64,000 nt of DNA from Microcella frigidaquae (lineage in GTDB: Bacteria > Actinomycetota > Actinomycetes > Actinomycetales > Microbacteriaceae), in NCBI RefSeq assembly GCF_014200395.1, contig NZ_JACHBS010000001.1:558001-622000 (forward strand), written 5' to 3'. Positions 33,743-42,941 of the stretch are shown one piece after another. The notes beneath the pieces were generated by a model that did no database searches, had not been told where the DNA came from, and was given only the letters and a program-made list of their open reading frames with translations. Each line of letters begins with the position of its first letter. The stretch's first letter is position 1. Made by a program: the position numbers and the translations under genes.

Positions 33743-34474
33743 TCACGGTTGCAGCCGCTCCACCCTCCAGCCCTCCCCCGCGCGGTGGAAGAGCAGGCGG
33801 TCGTGCAGGCGCGAGGTGCGGCCCTGCCAGAACTCCACACGGTCGGGGACGATGCGGAATCCGCCCCAGCGCTCCGGGCGCGGCACGGTCTCGGCGTCCG
33901 CGAAGCGCTGCTCGGCGTCGACCACCTTCTGCTCGAGCGCCGCGCGCGAGGCGATGGGCTGCGACTGATCGCTCGACCACGCCGCCACCTGGGCGCCGCG
34001 CGGTCGGTTCGCGAAGTAGGCCTCCGAGTCCTCAGGCTCGACACGGTGGGCCGTGCCGAAGATCTTCACCTGGCGGTGCAGGGTGTACCACGGGAAGACG
34101 ACGGCGACCCCGGGGTTGGAGAGCAGGGCCCGGCCCTTGCGCGAGGTGTAGTCGGTGTAGAAGGCGAAGCCGCGCTCGTCGACGCCGCGCAGCAGCACGG
34201 TGCGGATCGAGGGGGCACCATCGGGGTCGATCGTGCCCAGCACCATCGCGTTCGGCTCGTACACGCCGCGCTCGGCCGCCTCGGCCAGCCAGGCCGTGAA
34301 CTGGGTGAACGGGTCGGCCGCGAGATCGGCCTCCTCCAGCTTCTCGACGCCGTAATCGGTGTGGGTGCGCAGCGCGCTCTGCAGGAGCGGGTCGAACGTC
34401 GGCTCGGTCGGCTCGGTCGGCTCGGTCGGCTCGGTCGGCTCGGTCGGCTCGGTGGGCTCGGTCGGCTCGGTCAT
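33743..34474 (-). CDS. pdxH: Pyridoxamine 5'-phosphate oxidase with N-terminal EPT repeats
   Basis: A protein of 243 residues. It oxidises pyridoxamine or pyridoxine phosphate to PLP with FMN. The segments MVLGTIDPDGAPSIRTVLLR, FYTDYTSRKGRALLSNPGVA, FPWYTLHRQVKIFG and RPERWGGFRIVPDRVEFWQG are those of the family. The N-terminus is unusual: eight exact Glu-Pro-Thr repeats (residues 3-26) come before the normal start of the fold. It overlaps the upstream membrane protein gene by 4 bases, and shares a likely operon with a PLP-dependent decarboxylase. Confidence 0.92.
   Translation of the reverse strand: MTEPTEPTEPTEPTEPTEPTEPTEPTFDPLLQSALRTHTDYGVEKLEEADLAADPFTQFTAWLAEAAERGVYEPNAMVLGTIDPDGAPSIRTVLLRGVDERGFAFYTDYTSRKGRALLSNPGVAVVFPWYTLHRQVKIFGTAHRVEPEDSEAYFANRPRGAQVAAWSSDQSQPIASRAALEQKVVDAEQRFADAETVPRPERWGGFRIVPDRVEFWQGRTSRLHDRLLFHRAGEGWRVERLQP
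34397..34468 (-). repeat. 9-bp coding minisatellite, 8 units
   Basis: Eight tandem 9-bp units (GGCTCGGTC on the plus strand in most copies, one variant unit with GGTGG) encode eight Glu-Pro-Thr repeats at the N-terminus of PdxH. The array is 72 bases and in frame, so changes in copy number would not break the gene. Confidence 0.9.
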
Positions 34475-36276
34475 GGCCCCACGGTAGCGCGAGCCGGCCG
34501 GGAATCGGCCGACACCGCAGCCGCCCAGACCGCCATCACCGCGGCGAGGATCACGGCCGTGCCGAGCAGCTGATCGCCGAACTGGGCGAAGGCGTCGAGA
34601 TCGATACCCGCATCAACCGAGCGGGCGAGCGCGCCGTAGGCGAGCACCGTCACGCCGAAGACCGCGTTCGCCAGGAACAGCAGCACGCGCGCCGGGCGCG
34701 GATAGGCGCGGCTGTCGCCGTGCGTGATGTCAGCATCGGTCAGGAAGCCCCAGACGAAGCCGAACAGCACGAGCGCGAGACCGCTCGCCCCGATCACGGC
34801 GCTCAGCGGATCGGCGAGCACGTCGCGCCAGGCGGCCGCCGCCGACAGCAGGAGGGCCGTGAGCAGGAGGGCCAGGCGTCGGGAGTCGAGCTGGCGGCGC
34901 ACGGCCAGCACCGCGGCGAGCACGAGCGTCGCCAGCGCCACCACGGTCGCGAGGGCGGGCGACGACCACGGCAGCCGGGTCTCGAGCAGCGCGGGGCCCG
35001 CACTGAGGATCGCCATGACGCCGATCGCGGCCATGAGCTCGGGGGCTCCGCGGCCGCCGCGGCGGGCGAGCAGCAGGGCCAGAACGATGAGCCCGAGCCC
35101 GACCCCGAGCCGGACGACGGAGAGGGCCACGGAGCTGCGGAGAGCATCCGCGACCGCGAGCGCCCCGCCGGTCGTGGCCGGGTCAAGACCCCAGGCGCTC
35201 AGCACCTGCACGCCGAGCAGCAGTGCCACGAGGGGCGCGAGGGTCACGGTGAGCGCGACCGCGACGGGGAACGCGACGGCGTCGAGGTGGGTCATCACCG
35301 TGCCGATGCGGGCGGCCGACCCGCCACGGAGCCGTGCGAGCACCCACCACAGCAGTGCGACCAGCCCGATCAGGGCCGCGGAGAGCGGCAGGTCGCCGGG
35401 CTCGATGGCGACTCCTAGCCCGAGCAGCAGGGCGACCACGAGCTCGATGACGCGCCAGAGCGCAACCGCGAGGAAGGCGACGAGCAGCACCAGGGGCACG
35501 GCGCGCAGGCCGAGCCGTGCGAGGGGCGTCTCCTCGGGCGCGGCACCCGGGCGCTGCACCGCCGCGACGGCCGCCGTCGACGCGGTGATGGCGAACTCGG
35601 CGACGGCGACCCCGGCGGCGAGCGCGGCCGGCACCGCCAGCTGCCCGATCGACGACATGACGAGCGAAGCGGTCGGCGGGCCGAAATCGAGCCCGAAGGC
35701 TGCGCTCTGCTGGGCGCTGCGGCCGAGCGCGACGACGGCCGCGCCCGCGACCAGGGCGAGCATGAGCGGGAACTCCCACCAGGCGAAGTCCCGCCGGTGC
35801 CGCAGCACCGTCAGCGCGACGATCACCGACGCGACGACCACCGACACGACCTTGCCGGGGGTCACCCCGAGGCCGCCCTCGCCGTCGCTGCCGAGGTCGA
35901 GCGATCCGAGGAAGAGCACGACGAGCACCGTCATGACGGTGAGCACCGCGGCCGTGCGCGCCCGCACGTGCAGGGCGGCCGACTGAACGAGGGCGATCGA
36001 CAGGATGATCAGCCAGAAGATCGTCGGCAGCACGAGCCGCGGCAGCGACAGCACGGTCGCGCCGACCGTCACCGACAGGGGCAGCGCGGCTCGGATCGCG
36101 GGCGCGAGCAGGATCAGGAGCACGGCGAGGGCGAAGGCGACGACCCCCACCACCACGATGGGGCGCAGGCCGACCGGCCACCCGGTGTCGCGCAGTCGGC
36201 CGTCGCGGATCGGCGTGGTGATCAGTCCGCTCCAGAAGCGGGAGAGACCGGCTGCCAGTCGGCGCAGGGGGGTCAT
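34471..36276 (-). CDS. Polytopic membrane protein, unknown function
   Basis: A 601-residue protein with about 14-16 hydrophobic helices and little soluble sequence; a cytoplasmic loop lies near residues 240-260. Segments such as LRPIVVVGVVAFALAVLLIL and FGFVWGFLTDADITHGDSRA are characteristic but match no family I can name. Both ends overlap neighbours by 4 bases: the beta-propeller gene upstream and pdxH downstream. Pairing with a membrane-anchored beta-propeller protein suggests a joint role at the membrane. Confidence 0.6.
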   Translation of the reverse strand: MTPLRRLAAGLSRFWSGLITTPIRDGRLRDTGWPVGLRPIVVVGVVAFALAVLLILLAPAIRAALPLSVTVGATVLSLPRLVLPTIFWLIILSIALVQSAALHVRARTAAVLTVMTVLVVLFLGSLDLGSDGEGGLGVTPGKVVSVVVASVIVALTVLRHRRDFAWWEFPLMLALVAGAAVVALGRSAQQSAAFGLDFGPPTASLVMSSIGQLAVPAALAAGVAVAEFAITASTAAVAAVQRPGAAPEETPLARLGLRAVPLVLLVAFLAVALWRVIELVVALLLGLGVAIEPGDLPLSAALIGLVALLWWVLARLRGGSAARIGTVMTHLDAVAFPVAVALTVTLAPLVALLLGVQVLSAWGLDPATTGGALAVADALRSSVALSVVRLGVGLGLIVLALLLARRGGRGAPELMAAIGVMAILSAGPALLETRLPWSSPALATVVALATLVLAAVLAVRRQLDSRRLALLLTALLLSAAAAWRDVLADPLSAVIGASGLALVLFGFVWGFLTDADITHGDSRAYPRPARVLLFLANAVFGVTVLAYGALARSVDAGIDLDAFAQFGDQLLGTAVILAAVMAVWAAAVSADSRPARATVGP

Positions 36277-38120
36277 CGGAGCACGCTCCGGACGACGACC
36301 CCGTCGGAGTCGACGACCAGCACGGCCCCGCCGACGGCCACGGCGCCCCGCGTCGCGCTCACCGCGGCGGGCTCCAGCGGCAGCTCGTCGAGCACGCGAC
36401 CGTCGGCGACCGCGGTCAGGCGCAGGGCGTCAGCGGCCAGAACGGCGACGGCGTCTCCCCCGCCGACTAGAGCGAGCCCGCCCGGGCCGCGCCAGAGCTC
36501 GGCCCCGTCGGCGAGAGCGACGGCGAGAAGCCGCTCGTCCGCGAGCGCGAGCACGGCATCCCGCGTCACGAGGAGCGAGCGGGCGATGCCGGGGTAGCGC
36601 ACCGTGTACCGCTCGCTGCCGTCGCCGGGGTCGAGCACGACGAGGTCGCCGGAATCGAGCTGCAGGGCGATCGCCGTCCCGTCGGGGTCGGTAGCCGCCC
36701 CGTCCACGAACCCGGCGTCGACCTGCCAGCGCACCGTTCCGTCGGCGAGGTCGAAGCCCGAGACACGGCCGCGCTCATCCGCCACGACGGCGGTCGTGCC
36801 CGCGACGACGAGGGGCGCGCGGGTGTCGCCTCCGAGATCGACCGACCACCGGGGCACCCCCGTGCCGCCCTCGAGGAGCGTGACACGTCCTCCCCGGTCG
36901 GCCACGAGCACATCGGGCACGGTTCCGGCTCGGGCGACGGCGACCGGATCGGCCAGAACCAGCTCCGGGCCGCGCCACTGCCACAGGCGGCGTCCGAGGC
37001 CGTCGTAGGCGACCACGGCGCGCTGGGCGGTGGTCGCGACCGCGAGGTCACCCACGCCGGCCAGCGCGATGATGACGCCGCCCGGATGCGCGGCCGCGTC
37101 GAGCTCGGCGCGCCCCTCGCCCAGCCGCCACCACTGCACCTCGTCGCCGCGGTCATTGGCCACGAGCAGCCGGCCATCGGGCAGAGCGACGGGCGGCACC
37201 GCGAACTGGGCAGTCGCCTCGATGTCGCCGAAGAAGGGGTCCACCTGCACGAGAGGCAGACGCTGAGCGGGGTCGAGGCGCGCGGAAGGCTCGACCGCCG
37301 CGGGCCAGGGCGCGACCGCGGGCAGCCCGCGCTCGAGCGCGGCGACGACGAGGGGGCGCTCCTCGGCCTGGCCGATCGGCTCGCCGTCCACCGTGCCCGA
37401 GCTCCACACCGGACCGCGCCCGGGGCACCACACGGTCGAGTCGACGATCACGGTCTCGAGAGCATCCGACGGCGACGCGATGCGCACGGTGCTGTCGACA
37501 CCCAGGCACCCCCCGGTCAGCGGCACGGCGGCGCCCTGCACGTCGGTGAAGGGCCCGGTCGCCACGAAGGCCGCGCCCTCGACCTCGAAGGTCAGCGCGC
37601 CGTCAGCGAGAGCGCTTCCGGATGCCCGCCAGAGGTCGCCCGGAACGGCCTCGGCCGGCAGCAGCGGCAGCTCCGGCTCGAACACGAACCCGACCTGCCC
37701 GCCCCAGGCGGCGACCTGTCCGATGCCCTCCTCCGAGAGGCGGTAGAGGTCGGTCGAGCGCACCCCGGCATCGTCGGTGCGGGTGACCCGCCACCACTGG
37801 GCGACCCGGGCCTCCGCCTCGCCGAGTCGGGTCAGCACGCCGGCCGCCACGGCGGGCGGTGCGGCGAGCAGGCCCTCGATGCCGACCGAGCGCGCATGCT
37901 CGACGACGACGATCGCTCCCGCACTGTCGCGCAGCACCGTGCGCTGCCCGTCGGGCGGGATGTAGCGTGCCGCGGTGCCGCCCAGGGGCTCGGGCGCGAC
38001 CTGATCGACGGCATCGAGACCGACCGCGGCGAGCAGCACGACGAGGGGGGTGAGCAGCGCCGCCAGCCAGCGCGCGGCGCGCGGCTCCGCAGGCTGCGCG
38101 GAGACCGGGGCGGAGGTCAC
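36273..38120 (-). CDS. Membrane-anchored PQQ-like beta-propeller protein
   Basis: A protein of about 615 residues with one helix near residues 20-38 (WLAALLTPLVVLLAAVGLDA), then an outward domain of about 250 residues containing two cysteines (GGCLGV and STVWCPG), then PQQ-like blades. Blade motifs are DGTVRWQVDAGF, DGLGRRLWQWRG and DGAELWRGPGGL. Start is uncertain: GTG 38120 gives VTSAPV, and GTG 38147 would add nine residues right after the decarboxylase stop; neither has a clear ribosome-binding site. Function unknown; these folds are often scaffolds or sensors. Confidence 0.65.
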   Translation of the reverse strand: MTSAPVSAQPAEPRAARWLAALLTPLVVLLAAVGLDAVDQVAPEPLGGTAARYIPPDGQRTVLRDSAGAIVVVEHARSVGIEGLLAAPPAVAAGVLTRLGEAEARVAQWWRVTRTDDAGVRSTDLYRLSEEGIGQVAAWGGQVGFVFEPELPLLPAEAVPGDLWRASGSALADGALTFEVEGAAFVATGPFTDVQGAAVPLTGGCLGVDSTVRIASPSDALETVIVDSTVWCPGRGPVWSSGTVDGEPIGQAEERPLVVAALERGLPAVAPWPAAVEPSARLDPAQRLPLVQVDPFFGDIEATAQFAVPPVALPDGRLLVANDRGDEVQWWRLGEGRAELDAAAHPGGVIIALAGVGDLAVATTAQRAVVAYDGLGRRLWQWRGPELVLADPVAVARAGTVPDVLVADRGGRVTLLEGGTGVPRWSVDLGGDTRAPLVVAGTTAVVADERGRVSGFDLADGTVRWQVDAGFVDGAATDPDGTAIALQLDSGDLVVLDPGDGSERYTVRYPGIARSLLVTRDAVLALADERLLAVALADGAELWRGPGGLALVGGGDAVAVLAADALRLTAVADGRVLDELPLEPAAVSATRGAVAVGGAVLVVDSDGVVVRSVLR

Positions 38121-38147
38121 CGCGCCAGTGTAGGGCGCGGCGCGCAC

Positions 38148-39548
38148 TCAGACCATGGTGTCGAGGATCCCGATCAGGTCGTCCACCGTCGTGCGCGGGT
38201 TGACGATCGCGAAGCGCGCGTTGGGCCGGCCGGCGTGCGAGCTCGGCACCACGAAGGCGTGCTGGTCGTCGAGCAGCCGGTTCGACCAGTGCGCGTAGTC
38301 GCCGTGCTCCCAGCCGATGCGCTCGAACACCACGACCGAGAGCTGCGGGTCGCGGACGAGGCGAACGTGCTCGCGGGCGCGGATCTCGTCGGCGGCGGCG
38401 TGCGCGAGCTCGATCGAGGCGGTGATCGCGTCGCGGTAGGCCTGCGCGCCGAAGGTCGCGAGCGAGAACCAGAGCGGGAGGCCGCGGGCACGCCGGGTGA
38501 GCTGCACCGAGTAGTCGGAGGGGTTCCACTCGGAGGAGTCGGTGAGGGCGTCGAGGTACTCGGCGTGCTGCGTGTGCGCCAGGCGGGCGATCTCGGGGTC
38601 GCGATACAGCAGGGCGCAGGAGTCAAACGGCGTGAACAGCCACTTGTGCGGGTCGACGATGAGCGAATCGGCGCGCTCGAGCCCGGCGAAGCGCGGGCGG
38701 GCGATCTCCGTCAGCGCCGCGGCCAGGCCGTAGGCACCGTCGACGTGCAGCCAGAAGTCGCGCTCGTCCTTCAGCGCGGCGACGCCGGCGAGGTCGTCGA
38801 CGATGCCGAAGTTCGTGGAACCCCCGGTCACGACGACGGCGATCACCGCGTCGCCGTGCTCGCGGAGGGCATCCCGCACCCCGTCGGCGCGCATGACGCC
38901 GTCGTCACCGGCTCGCACGACCACGACGTCGATGTCCATGACGCGGGCCGCGCTCGCGATCGACGAGTGGGCCTCCGAGCTCGCCACGACGACCCAGCGC
39001 TCGGGGCGGGCGCGCCCCGCCTCGCGGCGCAGCCGGTCGGCGTGGTCGCGGGCGGCGACGAGCGCCGACAGGTTGCCGATCGTGCCGCCCTGCACGAAGA
39101 CGCCGCCGGCGGTCTCGGGCAAGCCGAACTCGTGCGCGAGCCAGGCCAGCACGTCGTTCTCGGCGTAGACGGCACCGGAGCCCTCGAGCCACGAACCGCC
39201 GTACACGGCCGTCGCCGAGACGATCAGATCGAAGGCGGTCGCCGCCTTCGACGGCGCGGACGGGATGAACGACAGGTACTGGGGATGCTCGGTCGTGATG
39301 CACGACGGCGCGAGCACGTTCTCGAACAGGGCGAGAGCCCGACGGGCGCCCATGCCCTCGTCGCTGATGGTGCGGCCGGCGAGGCGCCGCAACTCGGAGG
39401 GGGTGAACGGCTTGTCGAGCGGGGTGTCATCGCTGAGGATGCGACGGCGCGCGTACTCGAGCACCATGTCGACGATCTGGGTCGTCTCCTCGGTGATCGC
39501 GTGCATGCGCTGGGCGGAGACGGCGGGGGCGGGGAGGTCGCGAGTCAC
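38148..39548 (-). CDS. PLP-dependent group II amino-acid decarboxylase
   Basis: The protein has 466 residues. The PLP lysine is in SLIVDPHKWLFTPFD, the substrate-pocket region is QYLSFIPSAPSKAATAFDL, and the conserved GGVFVQGGTIGNLSALVAAR and HVDGAYGLAAAL are present. The family decarboxylates aromatic or acidic amino acids. GTG 39548 has GAGAGGA 6 bases upstream, and the tRNA just upstream excludes the longer open frame. With pdxH downstream it may form an operon in which PLP supply and PLP use are linked. Confidence 0.88.
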   Translation of the reverse strand: MTRDLPAPAVSAQRMHAITEETTQIVDMVLEYARRRILSDDTPLDKPFTPSELRRLAGRTISDEGMGARRALALFENVLAPSCITTEHPQYLSFIPSAPSKAATAFDLIVSATAVYGGSWLEGSGAVYAENDVLAWLAHEFGLPETAGGVFVQGGTIGNLSALVAARDHADRLRREAGRARPERWVVVASSEAHSSIASAARVMDIDVVVVRAGDDGVMRADGVRDALREHGDAVIAVVVTGGSTNFGIVDDLAGVAALKDERDFWLHVDGAYGLAAALTEIARPRFAGLERADSLIVDPHKWLFTPFDSCALLYRDPEIARLAHTQHAEYLDALTDSSEWNPSDYSVQLTRRARGLPLWFSLATFGAQAYRDAITASIELAHAAADEIRAREHVRLVRDPQLSVVVFERIGWEHGDYAHWSNRLLDDQHAFVVPSSHAGRPNARFAIVNPRTTVDDLIGILDTMV

Positions 39549-39668
39549 GACGGGTCCTCTCGAACCGGATGCCGGCGCAGGGCTCGGCATCGCCGGCGCG
39601 CCGCCCCGCTGCTCGGGCCAGCAGGCGCCGGATACGACGAATCCCGGCCGAGACCGGGATGTCGTTCG

Positions 39669-39741
39669 TGGACCTGAGGGGACTCGAACCCCTGACCCCC
39701 TGCATGCCATGCAGGTGCGCTACCAGCTGCGCCACAGGCCC
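39669..39741 (-). tRNA. tRNA-Ala (GGC anticodon)
   Basis: The minus strand folds as a standard cloverleaf of 73 bases: acceptor GGGCCTG/CAGGTCC with one G-U pair, anticodon stem CCTGC/GCAGG around the loop ATGGCAT (anticodon GGC, U33 present), and T-arm with GGTTCGAGTCC. CCA is not encoded. It lies just upstream of the decarboxylase gene. Confidence 0.93.
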
Positions 39742-39854
39742 GTGGTCGCCGACCTGCTGGCCGGTGACAACTCGATAAGACTAGTACACCGCGGGGCCGC
39801 CGACCAATTCGGCCGGGGCTTCGCTCGCCCGCGCGAGGGTGCGGGCCGAGTGGC

Positions 39855-40211
39855 TCAGTCGAAGAGCTCGCTGAGCCAGTTCTTCGGCCGCTTGTAGCCG
39901 CTGCCGGGGTACCCCTGGCCATAGCGCGGGGCCGACCCCGGCGAGTGCGACGAGGCCCAGCGACGGCCGTAGCCCGGCTGTGCATAGCTGCCCGCCGGGT
40001 AGCCGCCGGGCGGCGGCGCGGAGGGCGCCTGCGGCGGCAGGTCGACGCGCGGGGCGGCCGAGGGGGCCGGCGCCACGGTCGAGGCCCGCTCGATGATCTT
40101 GTCGAGCTCGCCACGATCGAGCCACACGCCCCGGCACTGCGGGCAGTAGTCGATCTCGATACCGTTGCGGTCGCTCATCACGAGCAGCGTGTCGTCGGTA
40201 GGGCACTTCAT
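39855..40211 (-). CDS. TFIIB-type zinc-ribbon protein
   Basis: A 118-residue protein. The N-terminal zinc ribbon starts MKCPTDDTLL and has CPQCRGVWLDRGELDKII, a common bacterial family (zf-TFIIB). Only one upstream cysteine (Cys3) and the CxxC pair are visible, so the site may use other ligands. The rest is a Pro/Gly/Tyr-rich flexible tail ending KRPKNWLSELFD. It follows rsfS by 24 bases and is probably the last gene of that run. Function unknown. Confidence 0.8.
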   Translation of the reverse strand: MKCPTDDTLLVMSDRNGIEIDYCPQCRGVWLDRGELDKIIERASTVAPAPSAAPRVDLPPQAPSAPPPGGYPAGSYAQPGYGRRWASSHSPGSAPRYGQGYPGSGYKRPKNWLSELFD

Positions 40212-40235
40212 GCCCCCCAGTCTGCCCGTCCGACG

Positions 40236-40613
40236 CTATGCGTCGACTGGATGCTCACCGAGCGTCAGCGGAACGACCGGGCAGTCCTTCCAGAGGCGCT
40301 CGAGCGAGTAGAACAGGCGCTCCTCCTCATGGAAGACGTGCACCACGAGGTCGCCGAAGTCGAGCAGCACCCAGCGGCCCTCCGCGCGGCCCTCGCGGCG
40401 CAGCGGCTTGGCGCCCGCCTCGATCAGCTTGTCCTCGATCTCACCGGCGATCGCCTGCACCTGGCGCTCGTTGCGGCCGGTGACGAGCAGGAAGACGTCG
40501 GTGAGCGGGAGCGGCCCGGAGACGTCGAGCGCCACCAGGTCGCCGCCCTGCTTCGCATCGGCGGCGCTCGCCGCCACCTGGGTGAGGGCGATAGCGCGGT
40601 CGGATGCGGTCAC
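40236..40613 (-). CDS. rsfS: Ribosome silencing factor
   Basis: The 125-residue protein is of the RsfS/Iojap family, which binds L14 on the large subunit and blocks subunit joining when nutrients are low. It shows the family core DVSGPLPLTDVFLLVTGRNE, then GRWVLLDFGDLVVHVFHEEE and YSLERLWKDCP. It sits in the usual place after nadD, with one unusual gene (40645-42009) in between. Confidence 0.95.
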   Translation of the reverse strand: MTASDRAIALTQVAASAADAKQGGDLVALDVSGPLPLTDVFLLVTGRNERQVQAIAGEIEDKLIEAGAKPLRREGRAEGRWVLLDFGDLVVHVFHEEERLFYSLERLWKDCPVVPLTLGEHPVDA

Positions 40614-40644
40614 GGTGTCCTTCGGAACGGGGCGGGCAGAGCCC

Positions 40645-42009
40645 TCAGAATAGCCCGTTGACGGCGGCGACGACGAACAGGCCGATGGCGACGACCGCCA
40701 TCACGACCGTCGCGGCGACCAGCACGGTCGTGACCGTGTTGCTCGAGGGGCGACGGCTGCTCGGGGTGATGATGCTGTGCCCCTGGGCATGACTGCTGAC
40801 GGCGCGCGAGGCGCTCACCGGCGCCGCGTCGGCCGGAGCGGGCGTGAGGTCGCCCGCGTCGAAGAGGTCGTCGATGTCGGGGCTGTCGTGCACGGTCGGC
40901 ACGGTGCCGGTCGATGAGACGGTGCGCGGCAGGTCGATCATGCCGGTGATGATGATCTCGCCGGTGCCCGTGACGGGGCCGGCGAGGCTGCCCATCGGCA
41001 TCTCGGGAAGCACGAGCGCGCTTGTGCTCGTGCCGGCGGAGGTCGACCCCACCTCCCGGCTGAAGGTGTTCTCGAACGGGTCGTCATCGGCGTGGATGCC
41101 GACCGACCAGTGGCTGCCGGTCGGCGCCGAGCCCACCATGGGCGAGCCGACGGTCGGCATCGGAACCGCCGCAGGCTCGGCGAGGGGCACGGGAACGACC
41201 GCGGGAGCGAGAGCGGGCTGCGTGGCGACGTGCGCCGTGGGGACACCGAGCGGCGAAGGCGTGGGCTGCACGGGTTGCGCGATCGGCGCCGAGTGCGACG
41301 GCGCGACGACCTGCGGAGCGGGCTGGGCGACCGGCGGCGGGGCCTGCGGCGCGACGAGCGGCGGCGGATCCTGCTCGACGGTGGGGTTCAGCTGGTCGCG
41401 CAGGGCACGCATCTCCCGGCGAGAGAGCGTCTGCTCGACGGGCAGCGACGCCGCGGCCAGCGGTACCTGCGGGGCGGGTGGAGTGATGAAGTGCGGCGCG
41501 GCGGAGGCCGGGGCATCCCCCTGCGGCGGGACGGGTTCTCGGCGCTGCGCGAACTGCGTTCGGTAGTCGAGGTCGGCGTCGAATCCAGCGTGGCCGGCCT
41601 GCGGAGCGCCGGAGGGAGCGGTCTGCGTGGGGGCGCCGACCGGGGGCGCGGCGTGATGCGTCGGCGCGGCCTGCTCGGCCGGGGGCCGGAAGTCGCGGCG
41701 GCGCATGGGCGCCTCCGTCGCGGGTGGCGCGACGGGCGGCGCCACGGGCGGTGCCACGGGGGGCACTCCCGGCGCCGCGCCCGGGATCACCGTGTGCGCG
41801 GCGGGCGGGGCGTCATAGTGGGGCACGCGCGGCCTCACCTGGGTGCGGTACGAGACATCGCTGGGCGGCGACGAGGGCACCGAGATGGGGGCGGCGTGGC
41901 CGCCGTGCTGCTCGGGGCGCGCGAAAGCCTGCTGCTGAGCATCCTGCGCCGACTGCTCGGCCTGCCGCGCGGCGCGGCGGCTGAGAGGCGGATCGGTCGG
42001 GGTGCTCAT
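40645..42009 (-). CDS. Proline-rich membrane-anchored protein, unknown
   Basis: The protein has 454 residues. Almost the whole length is disordered Pro/Ala/Gln sequence with repeated [11 protein letters not shown] runs and short Arg-rich helices ([13 protein letters not shown] near the N-terminus and [14 protein letters not shown] near 190). One C-terminal helix (about 430-452) anchors it so that the long part is cytoplasmic. It overlaps the nadD stop by 4 bases. Such genes sit between nadD and rsfS in relatives; the function is not known. Confidence 0.6.
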   Translation of the reverse strand: MSTPTDPPLSRRAARQAEQSAQDAQQQAFARPEQHGGHAAPISVPSSPPSDVSYRTQVRPRVPHYDAPPAAHTVIPGAAPGVPPVAPPVAPPVAPPATEAPMRRRDFRPPAEQAAPTHHAAPPVGAPTQTAPSGAPQAGHAGFDADLDYRTQFAQRREPVPPQGDAPASAAPHFITPPAPQVPLAAASLPVEQTLSRREMRALRDQLNPTVEQDPPPLVAPQAPPPVAQPAPQVVAPSHSAPIAQPVQPTPSPLGVPTAHVATQPALAPAVVPVPLAEPAAVPMPTVGSPMVGSAPTGSHWSVGIHADDDPFENTFSREVGSTSAGTSTSALVLPEMPMGSLAGPVTGTGEIIITGMIDLPRTVSSTGTVPTVHDSPDIDDLFDAGDLTPAPADAAPVSASRAVSSHAQGHSIITPSSRRPSSNTVTTVLVAATVVMAVVAIGLFVVAAVNGLF

Positions 42010-42572
42010 GATGTCGTGCTCCGATAGAGCTGGTGCTTCGAGATGTACTGCACGACACCGTCGGGCACGAGGTACCAGACCGGTGATCCGTGCTCGACGC
42101 GCTCGCGGCAGTCCGTCGACGAGATGGCCAGCGCGGGAATCTCGAGCAAGCTTACGTCGCCCTTCGGCAAACCGCGAACGGAGAGATCGTGCCCCGGTCG
42201 GCTGACAGCGATGAAGTGGGCGAGGTTCCAGAGCTCGGCCGCATCCTTCCAGGTGAGGATCTGCGCGATCGCGTCGGCTCCCGAGATGAAGAACAGGTCG
42301 GCGTCGGGATGCTCGCGCCGGAGGTCGCGGAGGGTGTCGATGGTGTACGTCGGCCCGTCGCGGTCGATATCGACCCGGCTGACCCGGAACCGCGGGTTGG
42401 CGGCCGTCGCGATGACGGTCATGAGGTACCGGTGCTCGCTGGGGGTGACGCCGCTCTTCTGGTACGGCTGCCCGGTGGGCACGAACACGACCTCGTCGAG
42501 GGCGAAGGCGTGGGCAACCTCGCTGGCCGCGACCAGGTGCCCGTGGTGGATCGGGTCGAAGGTGCCGCCCAT
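42006..42572 (-). CDS. nadD: Nicotinate-nucleotide adenylyltransferase
   Basis: A 188-residue protein with the nucleotidyltransferase motif [31 protein letters not shown], the [15 protein letters not shown] signature and [13 protein letters not shown]. It makes deamido-NAD in NAD synthesis. The start is odd. In relatives a strand such as [10 protein letters not shown] comes first, and here RIGI is in frame but no ATG, GTG or TTG lies upstream before the previous stop at 42654. ATG 42572 inside the motif is the only ordinary start. Confidence 0.9.
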   Translation of the reverse strand: MGGTFDPIHHGHLVAASEVAHAFALDEVVFVPTGQPYQKSGVTPSEHRYLMTVIATAANPRFRVSRVDIDRDGPTYTIDTLRDLRREHPDADLFFISGADAIAQILTWKDAAELWNLAHFIAVSRPGHDLSVRGLPKGDVSLLEIPALAISSTDCRERVEHGSPVWYLVPDGVVQYISKHQLYRSTTS

Positions 42573-42653
42573 GATGCCGATGCGCGCCCGCGATGCGGGC
42601 GGGCTGTCGGCAGTGGTGGCGGCGATGGCTATCGGCGGGGGCGAGGGCCCGGA

Positions 42654-42848
42654 TCAGTGCCCGGCGTCGTGCGACGCGGTCTTCTTGACCTTGTGGCTGT
42701 GGCGGTTGGCGACATCGCGGTACGACCAGGTGGCCAGGGCCAGGAGGATGAAGATGCCGGCCATCGAGCCGGCGATCACCAGCGGGGGCGCGATCAGCGG
42801 CTCGGTTTCCTCCGCGGCGAGGATGAGGGTCATCAGCGTCGTCTGCAT
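42654..42848 (-). CDS. Small conserved membrane protein
   Basis: A 64-residue protein with one helix at about 22-44 (PPLVIAGSMAGIFILLALA), preceded by an outward acidic segment ETEPLI and followed by a basic His/Lys tail RHSHKVKKTASHDAGH. Its stop is in the same frame as nadD. It lies between proA and nadD, preceded by a GGGGCC/GGCCCC hairpin at 42876-42890. The function is unknown. Confidence 0.65.
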   Translation of the reverse strand: MQTTLMTLILAAEETEPLIAPPLVIAGSMAGIFILLALATWSYRDVANRHSHKVKKTASHDAGH

Positions 42849-42941
42849 GGCGGTGCTCCCGAAGTCGAGGGTCAGGGGGCCGTCGGCCCCTCGGCGCTCA
42901 GTCTACCGGCTGACGGTGGGCGCGGAGCCCAGGCGCGAGGC

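Noticed and set aside
34397..34468. Tandem 9-bp repeats looked at as a possible CRISPR-like array
   Set aside because: There are no spacers; the units are contiguous and in frame with PdxH.
42874..42892. GGGGCC/GGCCCC hairpin between proA and the small membrane protein gene, as a terminator
   Set aside because: The stem is only 6 bp, has no T tract, and such short GC stems are expected by chance here; kept only as a note in the small gene's entry.
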